The notes under the pieces are model-generated. The model saw only the letters and a program-made list of their open reading frames with translations, was not told the origin of the DNA and did not search any database. The position numbers were made by a program, and so were the translations under genes. Positions 12,772-24,829 of a stretch of 64,000 bases of DNA are shown piece after piece; position 1 is the stretch's first letter; each line of letters starts with the position of its first letter. The stretch is from Malus domestica. Its lineage: Eukaryota > Streptophyta > Magnoliopsida > Rosales > Rosaceae. The DNA lies in the NCBI RefSeq assembly GCF_042453785.1, contig NC_091673.1, forward strand, positions 999,501 through 1,063,500, given 5' to 3'.

Positions 12772-14128
12772 TATACATACTAGTGTATCGTAGTTTAATG
12801 CCAAAAATACGAGTTGAATTAGCAGAAACTTCACCGATAAAAAGTTTTCAATTTGTTTAGTAGCTACTAGCAAGCTGGCATGAGAAACCCAAACAGTCTA
12901 GTACTCTAGTGTCGAAGGAGTTAAGAATCTCTTCGGATCATTGTCCTGAGTCTAATGATCAAGAAATTTGGACCACTCAAATTAAATTTTGCGGTTGCCA
13001 TTAACCAATTTCATTAGTCCACCTCACATAAAATAAGAGTCCGAATCCCTCTCTTTTAAACGGTCCGAATTTCTTGATCTTAAGCTCCGGACTGTGAGAT
13101 CCGGATTGGATCCCAACTCGTGCAATCTAATACTGAAGTGCTCATTATCCATATATATATATATATATTTTTTTTTCAGGTTTAGAGTTATGAAAATGAT
13201 GAAAAGTTTTAGTTTATTTGAATTGAATATGTGCAAGAAAAATTGACGTTTTGTTCATTTTAAACGTTGCTGTTTCTGCAGTTGCTGTTATGCAGTTGAC
13301 AGTTTATTGCGGTCTACCAACAACATCATGTGCATGCCGTGTCCAAGAGGCAACAAAGTTAGACTAGGTCGATCCGTTGACGCAGTCGACCATTCTCCTC
13401 TTGCTAATCCAACATATATAATGGATTTGGTCATCTACTGTTCTTTTACCTTTTTTTTGTGTGTGGAAACACTGTTCTTTTACTTTTGACAGCAACATAT
13501 ACTGTTTTTGTAGGATTATATTCGAACCGTATTATTCACCAGACACATTGTTCAATGATAAATGATTAATCAGATGTTTTTTCTTATTTTTTGCATGAGT
13601 TTGTTGACGTAAGTTCCTAGGGAGAGGGTGGGAGGGATTCAAAAAATCAAGTGTGCGCTTTAACAATTACTTGATGATTACGATTGCCACGCAGAAAAGT
13701 GATTAATAAATATTAAGGACGGGCAAGACATGATTAATTAACTGTTAATTGTAGGACATGAATACATCACCTTAGTACTCATTCATTGTTCGCAAAGAGA
13801 GTCATGATATCTTAATTAATTAATTAATCATAAAGGCCATGGGAATCTTACAGCAAGTAGCGGTTTGGTTATTTTGGTAATTAGCGGTGTAAACTATGTA
13901 AAGTGGGTTGCTTTTAACCTAGACACGAAAACGACGTCGAACAGGTAAAACGCGTCCAGCAATCCCATTATCTCATGTCTAGCCATTAACTTTGAATGAA
14001 ATGATTATAACTTTGTTTTTTTAAAGAAAATAAATATTAAACTTGAGGAGGAACTTGTAGCTTAAGTAGCTAACTATTTTTATCTTGACATGTATTCGAG
14101 GCATTGTTTCGTTTTTGCCATTCTTAAT

Positions 14129-14130
<2 letters not shown>

Positions 14131-14166
<36 letters not shown>
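14131..14166. repeat. CT microsatellite
   Basis: About 18 uninterrupted CT units in intergenic DNA. Likely length-polymorphic. Confidence 0.9.
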
Positions 14167-14167
<1 letters not shown>

Positions 14168-14654
14168 GTATATATAATATTTAAACATTAATTCTCGTAA
14201 TTAATTAACTACAGAATTTTCATATTTTGTCGCTCCAAAAATAACATAATTTTCCATGCTATTTTGAAATATGAGATATTCTAGATATTTTAACTGTTAA
14301 CTTTTTATATAAAAATACAAAAACGAATGATCAAAATACATATAATATCTTATACACCGAATCACCCTAAATTTTTTTGAAAAGCAAATGTCCATATTGT
14401 GCAATCTGAAAGAAAGTAAATGGTTTGACCCTAAATAAAAGTGAGTGAAAGAGTACTGGAAGGAAGGATACGTTATATTGTTTGTTTGGCCAAGTTGCAT
14501 GCATGAGGGAGGGAGGGAGGGAGTCAACACGGTATTGACGTGTGCGGCTGCGGCTTCCTAAACCCTTTCGTAGTCTGTTTTTATTTTGTCCAAAAACAAG
14601 AATCATTTGACATTAACATTCACTTCACACCTTATATCCAAAATTTAATATTGG

Positions 14655-14825
14655 ATCAATCACTTAGTATTATGTTGTAGTGATATTTTTTTTATTTGTA
14701 AGTAAAAAATCTTATGTTCAATTTTCGTCAAAAATAAATTTGAACCCCCTTATTGATATCTCATTGTGAGATTTAGCTCACTCCTGAACCTTATAGTGCA
14801 TGTAATATCATTTGTTAAAAAAAAT
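14655..14825 (+). mobile_element. Decayed SINE-like element
   Basis: The stretch runs TTATTTGTAAGTAAAAAATC, TTATGTTCAATTTTCGTC, then TATTGATATCTCATTGTGAG and a 3' A-rich end after CATTTGTT. It resembles a tRNA-derived SINE family I associate with apple, with a B-box-like TTCAATTTTC. No clear target-site duplication was found, so borders are approximate and the family call is from memory. Confidence 0.5.
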
Positions 14826-15239
14826 GGAATATTGCAAAGATTGAACGTTGAAATTAAGATTAAAAAGCGTAGCTCTTGGGGTCATTTGAACCCGATGACC
14901 CCACCTTATCTCCACCATTGGGAACAATTCAACGAAAACTTAATTTCTTGTCAAATTATATTGAGCCTTGCATGAGACTTATAGCTCAAATTGTCAAGAG
15001 CATTTACCTATGCACCTGAGGGGTCATTGATCCCTCTTATAATAATTTAAGTGAACAAAAAGAAGAACAACATCCTTAATTATGAAGTTAAGAAACAAAT
15101 ACAGCCTTAAAACAATTTAGAAATATCTGCAGCCGTTATAAATGGCATATCTCACTGTACAAAGTTAATATTAACACTATTCGATCATGCTGCTTAATTA
15201 ATAGGAAACATATCTAATTAAACAGAAGTAACAAAAATC

Positions 15240-16076
15240 TCAAAGCTTTAGAGAAAGATCGGGTGAAGACGAACTTGTACTATTTCTTGGTTCCATGCTT
15301 GTTCCTGTATTCATATTTGGATTTTGGGCTAATTGATGACCTCCAGCTCCCTCACCCACCTGTCGGAAACTCCCGGGCCAAAACATGCCCACATCATCCT
15401 CGTCCATAAACATCGGCACTCCAAAATAGCCCTGACGAAACCTTGCTACGCCTCTTGTGTCGGGGACAAGGAACCTCTGATGATCTGATGTTATCATAGT
15501 GTTTTGGTGCACTGCAGAATGAGCTTGGATACCAAGAGACCGGAACGCTGAAGGCGCAGAACGATGTAAGGGGAGAGATGCCAAGCTAGTATACCTATCG
15601 GGAAACATTCCCATACGCATAGCACGCTTGGCCATTGTCCTCTCCCTCTTATGAGCATTCTGATGGCCACCGAGTGCCTGTGAGCTATAGAACTTACGCT
15701 TACAGTAGTTGCATGAGAATACCCTTGGGATTGTTCCTTCTGAAGTAGGGGGTGCAGCTGCTTCACTGCTAGTCTCCCCCGTGCCCTTCAATTCAGTGTC
15801 GCCTGAGCTAAACTGGAGTGTCAAGTGAAGGGAAACAGGCCGGGGATCTTGTTGTTGATGCTTCTGATTTGTGAGGCACGAAGAAGTGGTTGTGCTGTCC
15901 TTAGAGGGGTCAGGAGATTCTTCTTGCAGAGGTATGCTCGAATAAGTTACTTGGCTCGTGACTTCTGAATCATTTTCAAATTCCAAGTTCAAGTTTTGTG
16001 TTAACATGTTTCGGCAGGACAATGAAGTCAAGGACTTCGTTTCTTCTATATGAGCGTAATCACACGAAGAGTTCAA
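15240..16076 (-). CDS. Single C2H2 zinc finger protein with EAR-type motifs (ZFP1/ZFP4/ZFP7-like)
   Basis: A single-exon ORF of 278 residues on the minus strand. It has one C2H2 finger (Cys122, Cys125, His138, His142) containing the plant-specific [10 protein letters not shown] core, followed by the basic [10 protein letters not shown] stretch typical of the ZFP1/ZFP4/ZFP7 group. Two LxLxL repressor-type motifs are visible: LHLTL at 83-87 and the C-terminal DLSLKL. Family members are nuclear DNA-binding transcription factors, mostly repressors working through TOPLESS-type co-repressors, in development, light or ABA responses. The start codon is the first ATG after an apparent leader intron acceptor at 16116-16117. 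The exact orthologue cannot be told apart, so no symbol is given. Confidence 0.9.
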   Translation of the reverse strand: MNSSCDYAHIEETKSLTSLSCRNMLTQNLNLEFENDSEVTSQVTYSSIPLQEESPDPSKDSTTTSSCLTNQKHQQQDPRPVSLHLTLQFSSGDTELKGTGETSSEAAAPPTSEGTIPRVFSCNYCKRKFYSSQALGGHQNAHKRERTMAKRAMRMGMFPDRYTSLASLPLHRSAPSAFRSLGIQAHSAVHQNTMITSDHQRFLVPDTRGVARFRQGYFGVPMFMDEDDVGMFWPGSFRQVGEGAGGHQLAQNPNMNTGTSMEPRNSTSSSSPDLSLKL

Positions 16077-16115
16077 TAAACTTTCTTAGAGTGTCGTTGT
16101 TAGCTTGCCCTTCAC

Positions 16116-17807
16116 CTGCAATCATGAATGCCAAAATGAGTCATCTTCCATGACAAGGTGGGATTCTTTCTTCTCCTCCATTTCATAGCAACAGAATTTG
16201 AAAAGGAGGATCAATGATGGTGGAAATTGAGTACTCGAGCAGGATGCATGTCAAAACACAAAAGAAAACATTTCATGTCATCTAATAAAGACCAATTAAT
16301 CGATCATCAACTTAATTATCACAGTCTTGATAACATTTTAACATACAAAACACATTCCATGCGATCTGCAACTAGGAAATTAGATAGTTGAACAATTTCG
16401 CATAAAAAATATGATCGACAATGTTCCATTGGCATACTACATAACCGAAACTCATAAAACGATTTTATCCAACACAGTACACAACTTCCTAGTTCCTATA
16501 GAATATGGGGTTTTGCAAGCTCTGAACGTATGAACATTCTCTAAAAGTAATATATTATGACTTGGAAGCTGATACGTGGTTTTGGAAACTGAACGGAGCT
16601 TGGAAGGCATTGGGATTCAAACGCACAAGGTGTCCAAGAACATATTGTGCTCTGGGGTGCCTTTGTGTCTCTTTGGTCAAAAGAGGATATCCGTCCTCTA
16701 CAAGGCGGGGGAATCATCAGTTATCTCTAAGTACTCCGAAGCTATAGTGAGGAATCAGTAAACCAACGGCTATTAGTTATCTCTAAGTGGCATTTAAATG
16801 GAAAGACGAAACAACCATCCACCAAGTATTGAAGACGAGAGGTTACAGTAATTGGAGAACATGATGAAATCCTAAACCTCCAGGAGCATCACTAAGAACG
16901 GAAGACGAAAGTCAACAAATTAGGAAATCGATATGCTCATATATACTTCAACAAGTTACCTTAAAACACTAAGCATGAACAAACTAACAACGCAATCGCT
17001 GTTGTTCCGTGTGATTATAAGAGATAATCACATCATTGGAGTATAACATGCGTGGACATACATTACAAATTTTAAGGTAGTTTTCGCATACCAGTACTCT
17101 TAAAACTGCAGAATACCAAGTGCAATTTAACATCAAAAGCCCCGATCGGGGAGAAATCCATACTTTATATGTTGTCAATAATACATAATTCATCAACATG
17201 ACAATACCAGTTAGCGTATTTGAATTTTGTTATCATACTGGAGCTTGCTTTTCACCTTTCACCTTTCACTTTTGGTAATCTACCACAACCGGTTAAGTTT
17301 CCTGTAATAATATATGCATCCAAACCAAAAGGTCCAACTTCAGAAAAAAACATAATCCTTTCTTTGTTTTGGGGAAGAAAGAAAAGCCACCAGGAAAATC
17401 ACACTACAAAGAAAACCAGAAAGCATGGACTGGATGGATACATACAAAAAAATATATGAGAAGCACAAAATCAACCAGAACTCACCAGGTATGTACAATT
17501 GAATACCAACGTGAAATTGGAGACGTGGGGTTAGGCCGGTGTGCTTCCCCTTACACCAAGTTCGAATCGCGCTCGTAGATCAGACTAGTTTAAAATCTTG
17601 TGAAGAACAATACCAACAAAACTAGAAATTTAGAAAAGATAGCACGTAGTATGTTGAATTGCAGTGATTAAACAGTCGAAAACCAATAAAAAGAAATCGG
17701 ATTAAATTATGAGCAGCAAGCAACCTAGGACTACAGTGACAGCATTCAAAAGCACACAAAAGCTGCTATCAAAATCAAATCTAGAGAGAGAGAGAGAGAG
17801 TTGAAAC
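16116..17807 (-). other. Probable 5'-leader intron of the C2H2 zinc finger gene
   Basis: On the minus strand an acceptor TTGCAG followed by GTGAAGGGC lies 39 bases before the start codon. A donor CAG/GTTTCA sits next to a CTCTCT tract at about 17783-17800. Leader introns are common in this gene group, but this pairing is inferred only from splice-site appearance. The interval contains no ORF of note; a short SINE-like scrap with a B box lies near 17530-17580. Confidence 0.45.
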
Positions 17808-20477
17808 CTGTATAGTATTGAAGGTGCAGGCAGGCAGGCTAGCTATCAGCTATGGATTAGGGACATGGGTGCTGCCTGTGCGTTCAAGTCACTTGGGAAA
17901 GTGCAAGCAAAGTACCACCAACACCACCACAAAGAAATGACTAAAAACTGGCATCTGGGTTTTTTTATTGTGTATATTTTGACTTTTACCAGAAAAGTAG
18001 TGGGCAAAAGAAATTAAAGGAGAAATAAATGAGGATAAGATGAGGGAAGGAAGAGAAAGACAGATGCAAAGAAAAGTTGTACTGTTAAGGAAAAGAAGGA
18101 GTGCCGGATCTTTTTCGAAGATTTCAGGAATTCGTGATTTGTGTCTATTTATCGTATATCATATGATTATAAATTATTTTAAATTTAAAAATAAACCTAA
18201 ACAATACTAGGCAAAACAAATTGTACAGTGCACGATTAACGAATTTTTAAAATCATCACCAACTGTGGTTACTGTTGGGAAAAGAAGGGCTGTGGTTACT
18301 GTTGTAGGAGAGAGAGAGAGAGAGAGAGATGGGGACGATGATGGTGTCAAGTCAGACAATTTAGTGTGTGATAATTCAGATAATATATTATTAATCACTC
18401 TCATTTTTGTTGAATTTTGAGATGCTCTTCCTTAACCAATGAGATGAGATGAGAGAGAAAGACAGAGAGGAGGGAGAGAGAGAGAGAAGCAAACAAAGAG
18501 ACAGAGAGAGCAAAGGGGTACTTCAAGTATAAAAGATACTCGCAAAGACCAGTGTCTCTTTGCTCTTTCTTTTCTTTCACTTTTAAATCAAGGAAAATAC
18601 TAAGGAGGTAAGATTTTCTATAAACTTATTATTCGATGCTTCATGTTTTTGCACAATTTTTCTATTAATGTTATAAAATTTTAGGTAAAAAATATAAAAT
18701 GACGAAAAATTCATAAAGAATTTCTCTTTAAAAAAGTCTTCTTAACATTTCTTTTCAAACAAAGAAGGCACATGGTTATAAGTTCATATCATAGGCCCAT
18801 ACATGGATATTTCTTATTTTTATCCCATTTGCATCTTATTTTATTTAATTTTTTATTTATCATTTTATAAATACATGTGCTTACCTTAAATGTGGGTCCA
18901 CAAATTTCTTGCAAGATCTCATCTTGATTTGTGAAATGACCGAACTAGATCGCAAAAATGATAAAAAAAAAAAGGCGATGTCTTTCTTGTAATTCGATAA
19001 CGACATTCCCCTTGTCAAGGGATAGATTTTTCAGTTTAATCGAAATACAGAGTGATATATCACGTATCATTATATAAATAATAAGATACGCGTGTTAAAA
19101 GATTAATAATTTAAAAAATAAAATTTATCATCATTTATATAAAAACACATGATGTATCACTTATGTTCTAATCACAATAAAAAAATTCTCTAGTCAGGGT
19201 AGTAAGCTTTAAATTAATCAAATTTTCATCCCTGCTCATTATTTCATAATTATTTATTATGTATCATTCCGTGTTTCGATCACATTAAAAAATCTCTCTA
19301 CGCCCTGGTGACCATCCCTTTCACCAACTCCAAAACCTATTTAATTTTAAAAGTACCAAATAATAAAGAAATGGCCGACCACTAGAACGTGGCGCTGACA
19401 TGTGTAATCCACGATAAGAAAAGTAGTAATCTCCACTTCCTTTAGAGAAATTTTTTAATATTCCAAAATACATTCTTATATAACAAGTGTGTAATACAAG
19501 TTGTTAAAGTTTTTTTATTCAATTACTTGTATTATTTTGATAAAAAAAAAATACTTGTATTATAACACTGAGTGTAGCGGCCGTGTTCACACAAAATATC
19601 TCCTCCTCAGGCTGGGGGTAGAAACTAGAAAGAGCACTGAGCACCATAATTTAAATATAATAATTGTGAGATTAAAGCATGTTACTGTTTGTTTAGTGTG
19701 TGATTTCGATTTGTATTATTTTTTTAATATGCTTCGAGCTCTTACCCATTATTCTAATATCTGCTTCCTGTTTGTTTTATACTTTTATATTCTATGATTA
19801 ACAATTTAACACATGGGTTTTTGGCAAAACAAAACGTCACTCAAAATTCTGGCCTAGGAAGAAAAAAGCACTTTGGGCTTTTACAAAAAGAACTTTATCC
19901 CTGGGCTCAAAATTCAGGTGACAGAAACTAAGGCTAAGTCTCATGTACATTATGGGTTTGCAAAAAGAAAAATGTTTGGTTGGATAAGACTATCTTCAAG
20001 ATTACAATGTTGGGCTAGCGGCTCAATACTATGCTAATTTAACCACTTACATGGTCTGAAAAAAATGTAGATTTTATCATAAAATTTTTACGTGCAATTA
20101 GTAGTAGAACCATTCAAATATAAGTAATTTTATTCTATCAACTTTTTATGTGCAATTGCATGCTTCAACAAACATGAAGACTAACATGCCATTGACGAGC
20201 TACATGTAATGGTCGACAAACTTCATCAGGGTATCCTACTAATGTGGCACTTATGTTAGGAATGATCAACGTGAGCTAAGTGAGATCAAAATACAGAAAA
20301 ATATTATATTTTTACTAAAAATGCTCTACAAGTGGCGTAGCAAATATTTTCGACCTGATAACTCTTTAGACCAGCGTGAAGCAAGTGAGAGCACGATACA
20401 TTCAAACCTTTGTCTATGAGGGCCGTGTATGGTGTTCCTATCCCAAGTTTTATGTGTTCCTACCCCAAGTTTTAGAG

Positions 20478-20660
20478 AACTTTAACGAAAAGTTTTCGGT
20501 ACTGTTCATTTTAACGAAAAATCATATTTTTACATTAAAAAGTCAATCACGAGACTATTTACTTTACCCTTTATTTTGTCCCTTACCATTAAAACTCAAA
20601 ATTTTTAAATCTTTTTCATTAATTTTCTTCAAGTTTTACTCATACGGTGAGTGGAATATT
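20478..20660 (+). mobile_element. Dispersed MITE-like repeat, copy 1
   Basis: Begins with TTTAACGAAAAGTTTTCGGT and contains TGTTCATTTTAACGAAAAAT, a TTACATTAAAAAGTCAATC stretch and TTTACCCTTTATTTTGTCC, ending near TTTTCATTAATTTTC. The two ends are imperfect inverted repeats (TTAACGAAAA against TTTTCATTAA). The same element recurs at 27890-28075, 35401-35560 and 48340-48520. Confidence 0.65.
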
Positions 20661-21405
20661 TAGTCATGAGTTTTATCATCAAACTTTTGGGTACTGTGAG
20701 TAGTGACGGAGCAAAGTACACAACAGAACACTGCAATTCTGAAATCTCAAAATGCACTAATTGCAAATCGCCTGGTCAAGGTCACCCGTCGCCTGCCATC
20801 CCCACATCCACATGCATATGAAGCAAAGCAGGAAAATGGCAGAGATGACAAACTTAAAAGCCACGGCTGACGCATTCACCTCCGTCTATTTCGGTGCAAG
20901 GGATATGTTATCCACACAATCCTATTTATTTCTCATATATTCTTTATTAATTTATATTATATTATTTGATATTCTTCAATTTATTCAATCCAATAATCAA
21001 AATTTTAAAGTTTTTTTTATTAATTTTCCTCATATTTTACTCATACGGTGAGTGGAATATTTAGTCATGAGTTTTATCATTCAAACTTTCGGGTACCAGT
21101 GAGTAGTGATGGAGCAAAGTACACAACAGAACGCTGCAATTCTGAAATCTCCAAATGCACTAATTACAAATCGCCTGGTCAAGGTCAAGCCACCCGTCAC
21201 CTGCCATCCCCACATCCACATGCATACGAAGCAAAGCAGGAAAATGGCAGAGATGACAAACTTAAAAGCCACGGCTGACGCATTCACCTCCGTCCATTTC
21301 AGAGGAATGGATGAGCTATCTACACAATCTTATTTATTTTTTATACATTTTTTGTTAATTTATATTATTTAATATTCTTCAATTTATTTTATCCGATAAT
21401 TAAAA
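20598..21405. repeat. Two-copy tandem duplication, unit about 401 bp
   Basis: The first copy runs about 20598-20998 and the second about 20999-21405. CATACGGTGAGTGGAATATT occurs at 20641 and again at 21042. The copies agree over most of their length, with single-base changes and small indels, such as an 8-base difference in the CGCCTGGTCAAGGTC part. Neither copy has a plausible gene. Confidence 0.85.
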
Positions 21406-22654
21406 ATTAAAAAAATAATATTAGAAGTAAAAAGGGATGTAGACAGATATCACATCCATGTAAACGAAACCACCAAGAGTTACAGTAATGATCCACAAAG
21501 AGTGTGTTAAGAAATACTAAAGAGATTCTTTTAAAAATTAGACTTTTTATAAATTTTCTACCACCTTACAGTTTAACATTAATTTTTACTCTAGCATTAT
21601 AAAATATTAAATTAAAAATATGAAATGAGAAAAAGTATATGAAAAGTCTTATTTCGAGAGAGTCTAATTAATGCTTCTCCTGTATTTTCAGAAATGTGGT
21701 GAACCTCCTTCGTGCAAGTTCTTATCTTGTGGCCATGACTTGCACTGCAGTCTACAATACTGTTTCTGGTCAAATACTGCACGCAACCCACTGACTTACA
21801 GGCCGAATATTGCAAATCGTGACTCTAAAATATACAAGTTCAGCTATGTCATCTAATTAATCACTAATTTAACAAGCCAACATTAATTTCAAGCCCAACC
21901 AACATGGCAAAGATGTGAAAAAGAACGTAAATTTAAAGCCATATTTACATATTCCGGTGCGAATAAATTTACATCCCATAATTAAAAAAATAAAAAATAA
22001 ATAAATATAAATGCTCATTTCAAGGCATTTTGCATGCCCTTGTACAGGCCAAGAAGTTTCTATTTAGCCCTACCACTAATTATCACTTGATCTTAATTAC
22101 GAAAGAAATATATCTTCAAATATGACATAATCAATCTTATCGTTCACTTATAATATAACACATGTTGTACAGTTATACCATTATGTATTTCGGATACACA
22201 AATATTTCTCATCATGTATCTCAGCTAGTTTCTTGGACATATTCTTACAATCTCACAAGAATGCCAATTAATTAATTTGGTTACTTAATGACTTTGATTT
22301 TCTTGCTTTGACCAGCTATATGCTTTTGCCCCACTAAGTAATGGGGTATCTTCTTGTCTCAATACTAATCATTTTTATCTTGCTTTGGCAGTTGACTATG
22401 AGATTTGCTACGTTAATATTCCTAATCTTTTCATCTAGAATCTCTTATCTCGTTATTATTCTAAGATCATAAACAATAAGATAAAATTAATTAACAGTGT
22501 ACCACAATTAATTATCATTTTGAGCCGGAATAGTTATTTAACACTTTAGCATTTGAGGTAAACATTTTCATTCAAATTTAATAAAATTTCTCATCTTTTG
22601 ACACATTTTTTAAATAGAACACCTTACTGTACTAGGTATAAAACGCCAATAATG

Positions 22655-22868
22655 ATTGGTTGATTTGGTAATGATTGTTCTCTTTGGTAGACCAAGATCT
22701 AGGTTCAAGTTCTGCTGCTGATAATCTCTCTTGGTGAGTGATTTGTAAACACAAAAAAAGAGGTTAAACCCCCCTCTATAAGCCCTCAAAGAAACTTAGG
22801 TATGCTCGTCTAAAAATTGAGTAGCCTCCCCCCCCCTAAGCTTTTTGTAATAAAAAAAAATGATAACG
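22655..22868 (+). mobile_element. tRNA-derived SINE
   Basis: The sequence reads TTGATTTGGTAATGATTG, then CCAAGATCTAGGTTCAAGTT (B-box-like, one mismatch to consensus), CTCTCTTGGTGAGTGATTTG, and ends TTTTTGTAAT followed by nine A residues. This is the head-body-poly(A) order of a SINE. A short AATGAT on both sides may be a target-site duplication but is too short to fix the borders. Confidence 0.6.
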
Positions 22869-23154
22869 TCCGAGATCGATAAAGTGATTGAATTGCATAT
22901 GGGGAATATCTATATATCACTAGCTACAAAAACTGTTCAGAAATGTGGGAACAATTTGCATTTCAATTATATAACAAGCTAACAACTGTGACATCTTCTA
23001 CAAAAATAAAAAATAAAAAGCTAATTTACTTGGACAAAACTGAGTTTATCTGGAGTTAGATGCATGCATAATAAACACACAGTTGCAGTAGTAGTAGTAG
23101 TATCATTGCACATGCAAATCCGGGGTTTAAGGATTTAAATATGGGACACTTTGG

Positions 23155-23928
23155 ATGCGGTCCTTAGCTATCAATATTCTTTGATTGAAACCTTGTTAGT
23201 TTTTAGTTTTTGATTGAGGTCCCTGACATTAATGTAATAATGTAAGTTACTATATTTTTAAAATTAAAAATTAAAAATTGAAATTTGTAATTGTTTATAT
23301 TAATGAGATTTTAAATAAAACCCATAATTTATGGGATTAAAAATAATAAAATATAAATTATACTCTCTATTATATTGTTGTGTGTGTGTGTGTACATATA
23401 TGTATGGGTACATTAACCAAAATTAACAAAAAAAGTTATTGTACCAAAACATGGATACATTCTCAAATCAACGAAAAAGAATGTACCCATATAAGTTTAA
23501 ACATGGATTAAAAAATTTGAAAGGATTTTATATTAAAAAAGGGTACATTTTACATATAACAAATTTTTGATATATTTGAGAATGGGTACATTTAAGATTA
23601 AAAAAATTTAAAAATTATATGAATGGGTACATTTAAGATTAAAAAATTGAGAATCTTTTTATATATAAAAAAAACTAATAGGTACAAACTTAATTTAATT
23701 TAATTTTTTTATTATTTTAGAAATGTTTGAATTGAAAATTAATTAGAAGTTTAATAGAGGTGTGAGTATTAAACCCTAAATTAATTACTAATTTTTATAT
23801 TAAAAAATTATATAATAAACATGTAAATTCATTATCACATTAATGCTAGGGACTTGAATCAAAATTTGAAAACTAATAAGGTCTTAGTCAATGAACAGTA
23901 AGAACTAGGGACCGGATACTAATTTTTC
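23155..23928. mobile_element. Element with long terminal inverted repeats
   Basis: The left arm (about 23155-23232) reads GGATGCGGTCCTTAGC... and ends TTGATTGAGGTCCCTGAC. The right arm (about 23850-23928) is its imperfect reverse complement, beginning GCTAGGGACTTGAATC and ending AGGGACCGGATACTAAT. The AT-rich centre carries repeated GGGTACATT motifs and a GT microsatellite, with no ORF. This looks like a non-autonomous DNA transposon; the superfamily was not determined. Confidence 0.6.
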
Positions 23929-24119
23929 CTTTAAATATATTGGTGTGCAGGAGTCGCAAATGCAATGAACCTTTGAAGCACTAAATCTTTGCCAGATTTT
24001 GTGCAGCGCCCATCAGTATTAACATTTAGAAATCATTTCTATTTAAATTGAAAAATTAGCTAGGGAAATCAAGCGAATATTGTTATACTAAATCAATATC
24101 GAAGTCCCTATAAATATGT

Positions 24120-24829
24120 TATTGGAAATTTGAGTAGTTTGAGTAGAAATTTCTTTGTCCCACATTGGTTATTTCCAAAAGATTTTATCACTTTATACGG
24201 CTTTGTCCTTTATAAAAAGTGATTGGAGTAATAGGTCTGGAGAATAAAATTTGGATCACCCTTGGGATTGAGCTTTGGGGTGCAATAATTAATTGGTAAT
24301 TAATTATAATTAAAAAATATATATAATTAATATGGGCTCTTGGGCTCGAGCTCTAATAATTAAATTATTTAATTAATTATTTTTGGATTTAATTAATTAT
24401 TTTTAATTAATTATGAATTTAATTAATTTTTAATTTTTTACCAACAGACTCATCCTTTCAGATGAAGTCTGAAGAGTTCAGAAAGAACACAGACCAAAGC
24501 ACCCATCTAACAGGCATCCTTCTTTTACAATCACAAACATCATTTTTGAGAGAACCACACAGAAATTCGCCAGAAGTTAAGTTTTCCGGTGCTGAAATTC
24601 TAACTTGATCGTTGAATCTTGGTGAAGCAGACGTCGGTAGAACTACAAGCACTGAGTAGGGACGAAATTTTATGTTTCAAGGACATTACGGTACGCAAGC
24701 CTCGATCTTCAATTTTTCTGTTTAAATTTATTTCGTTGTTCATACTATGTTCAATAATTTATATATTCGCATTTATTGTTTATTAGCATATATATAATTA
24801 AATCACAGATTGTTGACATATAACCAACA
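24120..24829. mobile_element. Solo LTR with perfect 5-bp target-site duplication
   Basis: The 710-bp unit ends in ATAACCAACA and starts TATTGGAAATTTGAG, a probable one-base decay of TGTTGG, which would pair with CCAACA. It is flanked by TATGT at 24115-24119 and TATGT at 24830-24834. It contains TTTGTCCCACATTGG and a TATA-like TTTATAAAAAG. No retrotransposon interior adjoins it, so it is most simply a solo LTR left by recombination between two LTRs. A Copia origin is plausible but unproven. Confidence 0.75.

Larger units (their letters stand above)
10976..15239. other. Intergenic region with SINEs and microsatellites
   Basis: No gene was seen over 4.3 kb. It holds the Au-type SINE (12603-12771), a decayed SINE-like copy (about 14655-14825), an AT microsatellite near 13150-13168 and a CT microsatellite at about 14131-14166. 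The ORFs of 60-86 codons do not resemble proteins. Confidence 0.6.
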
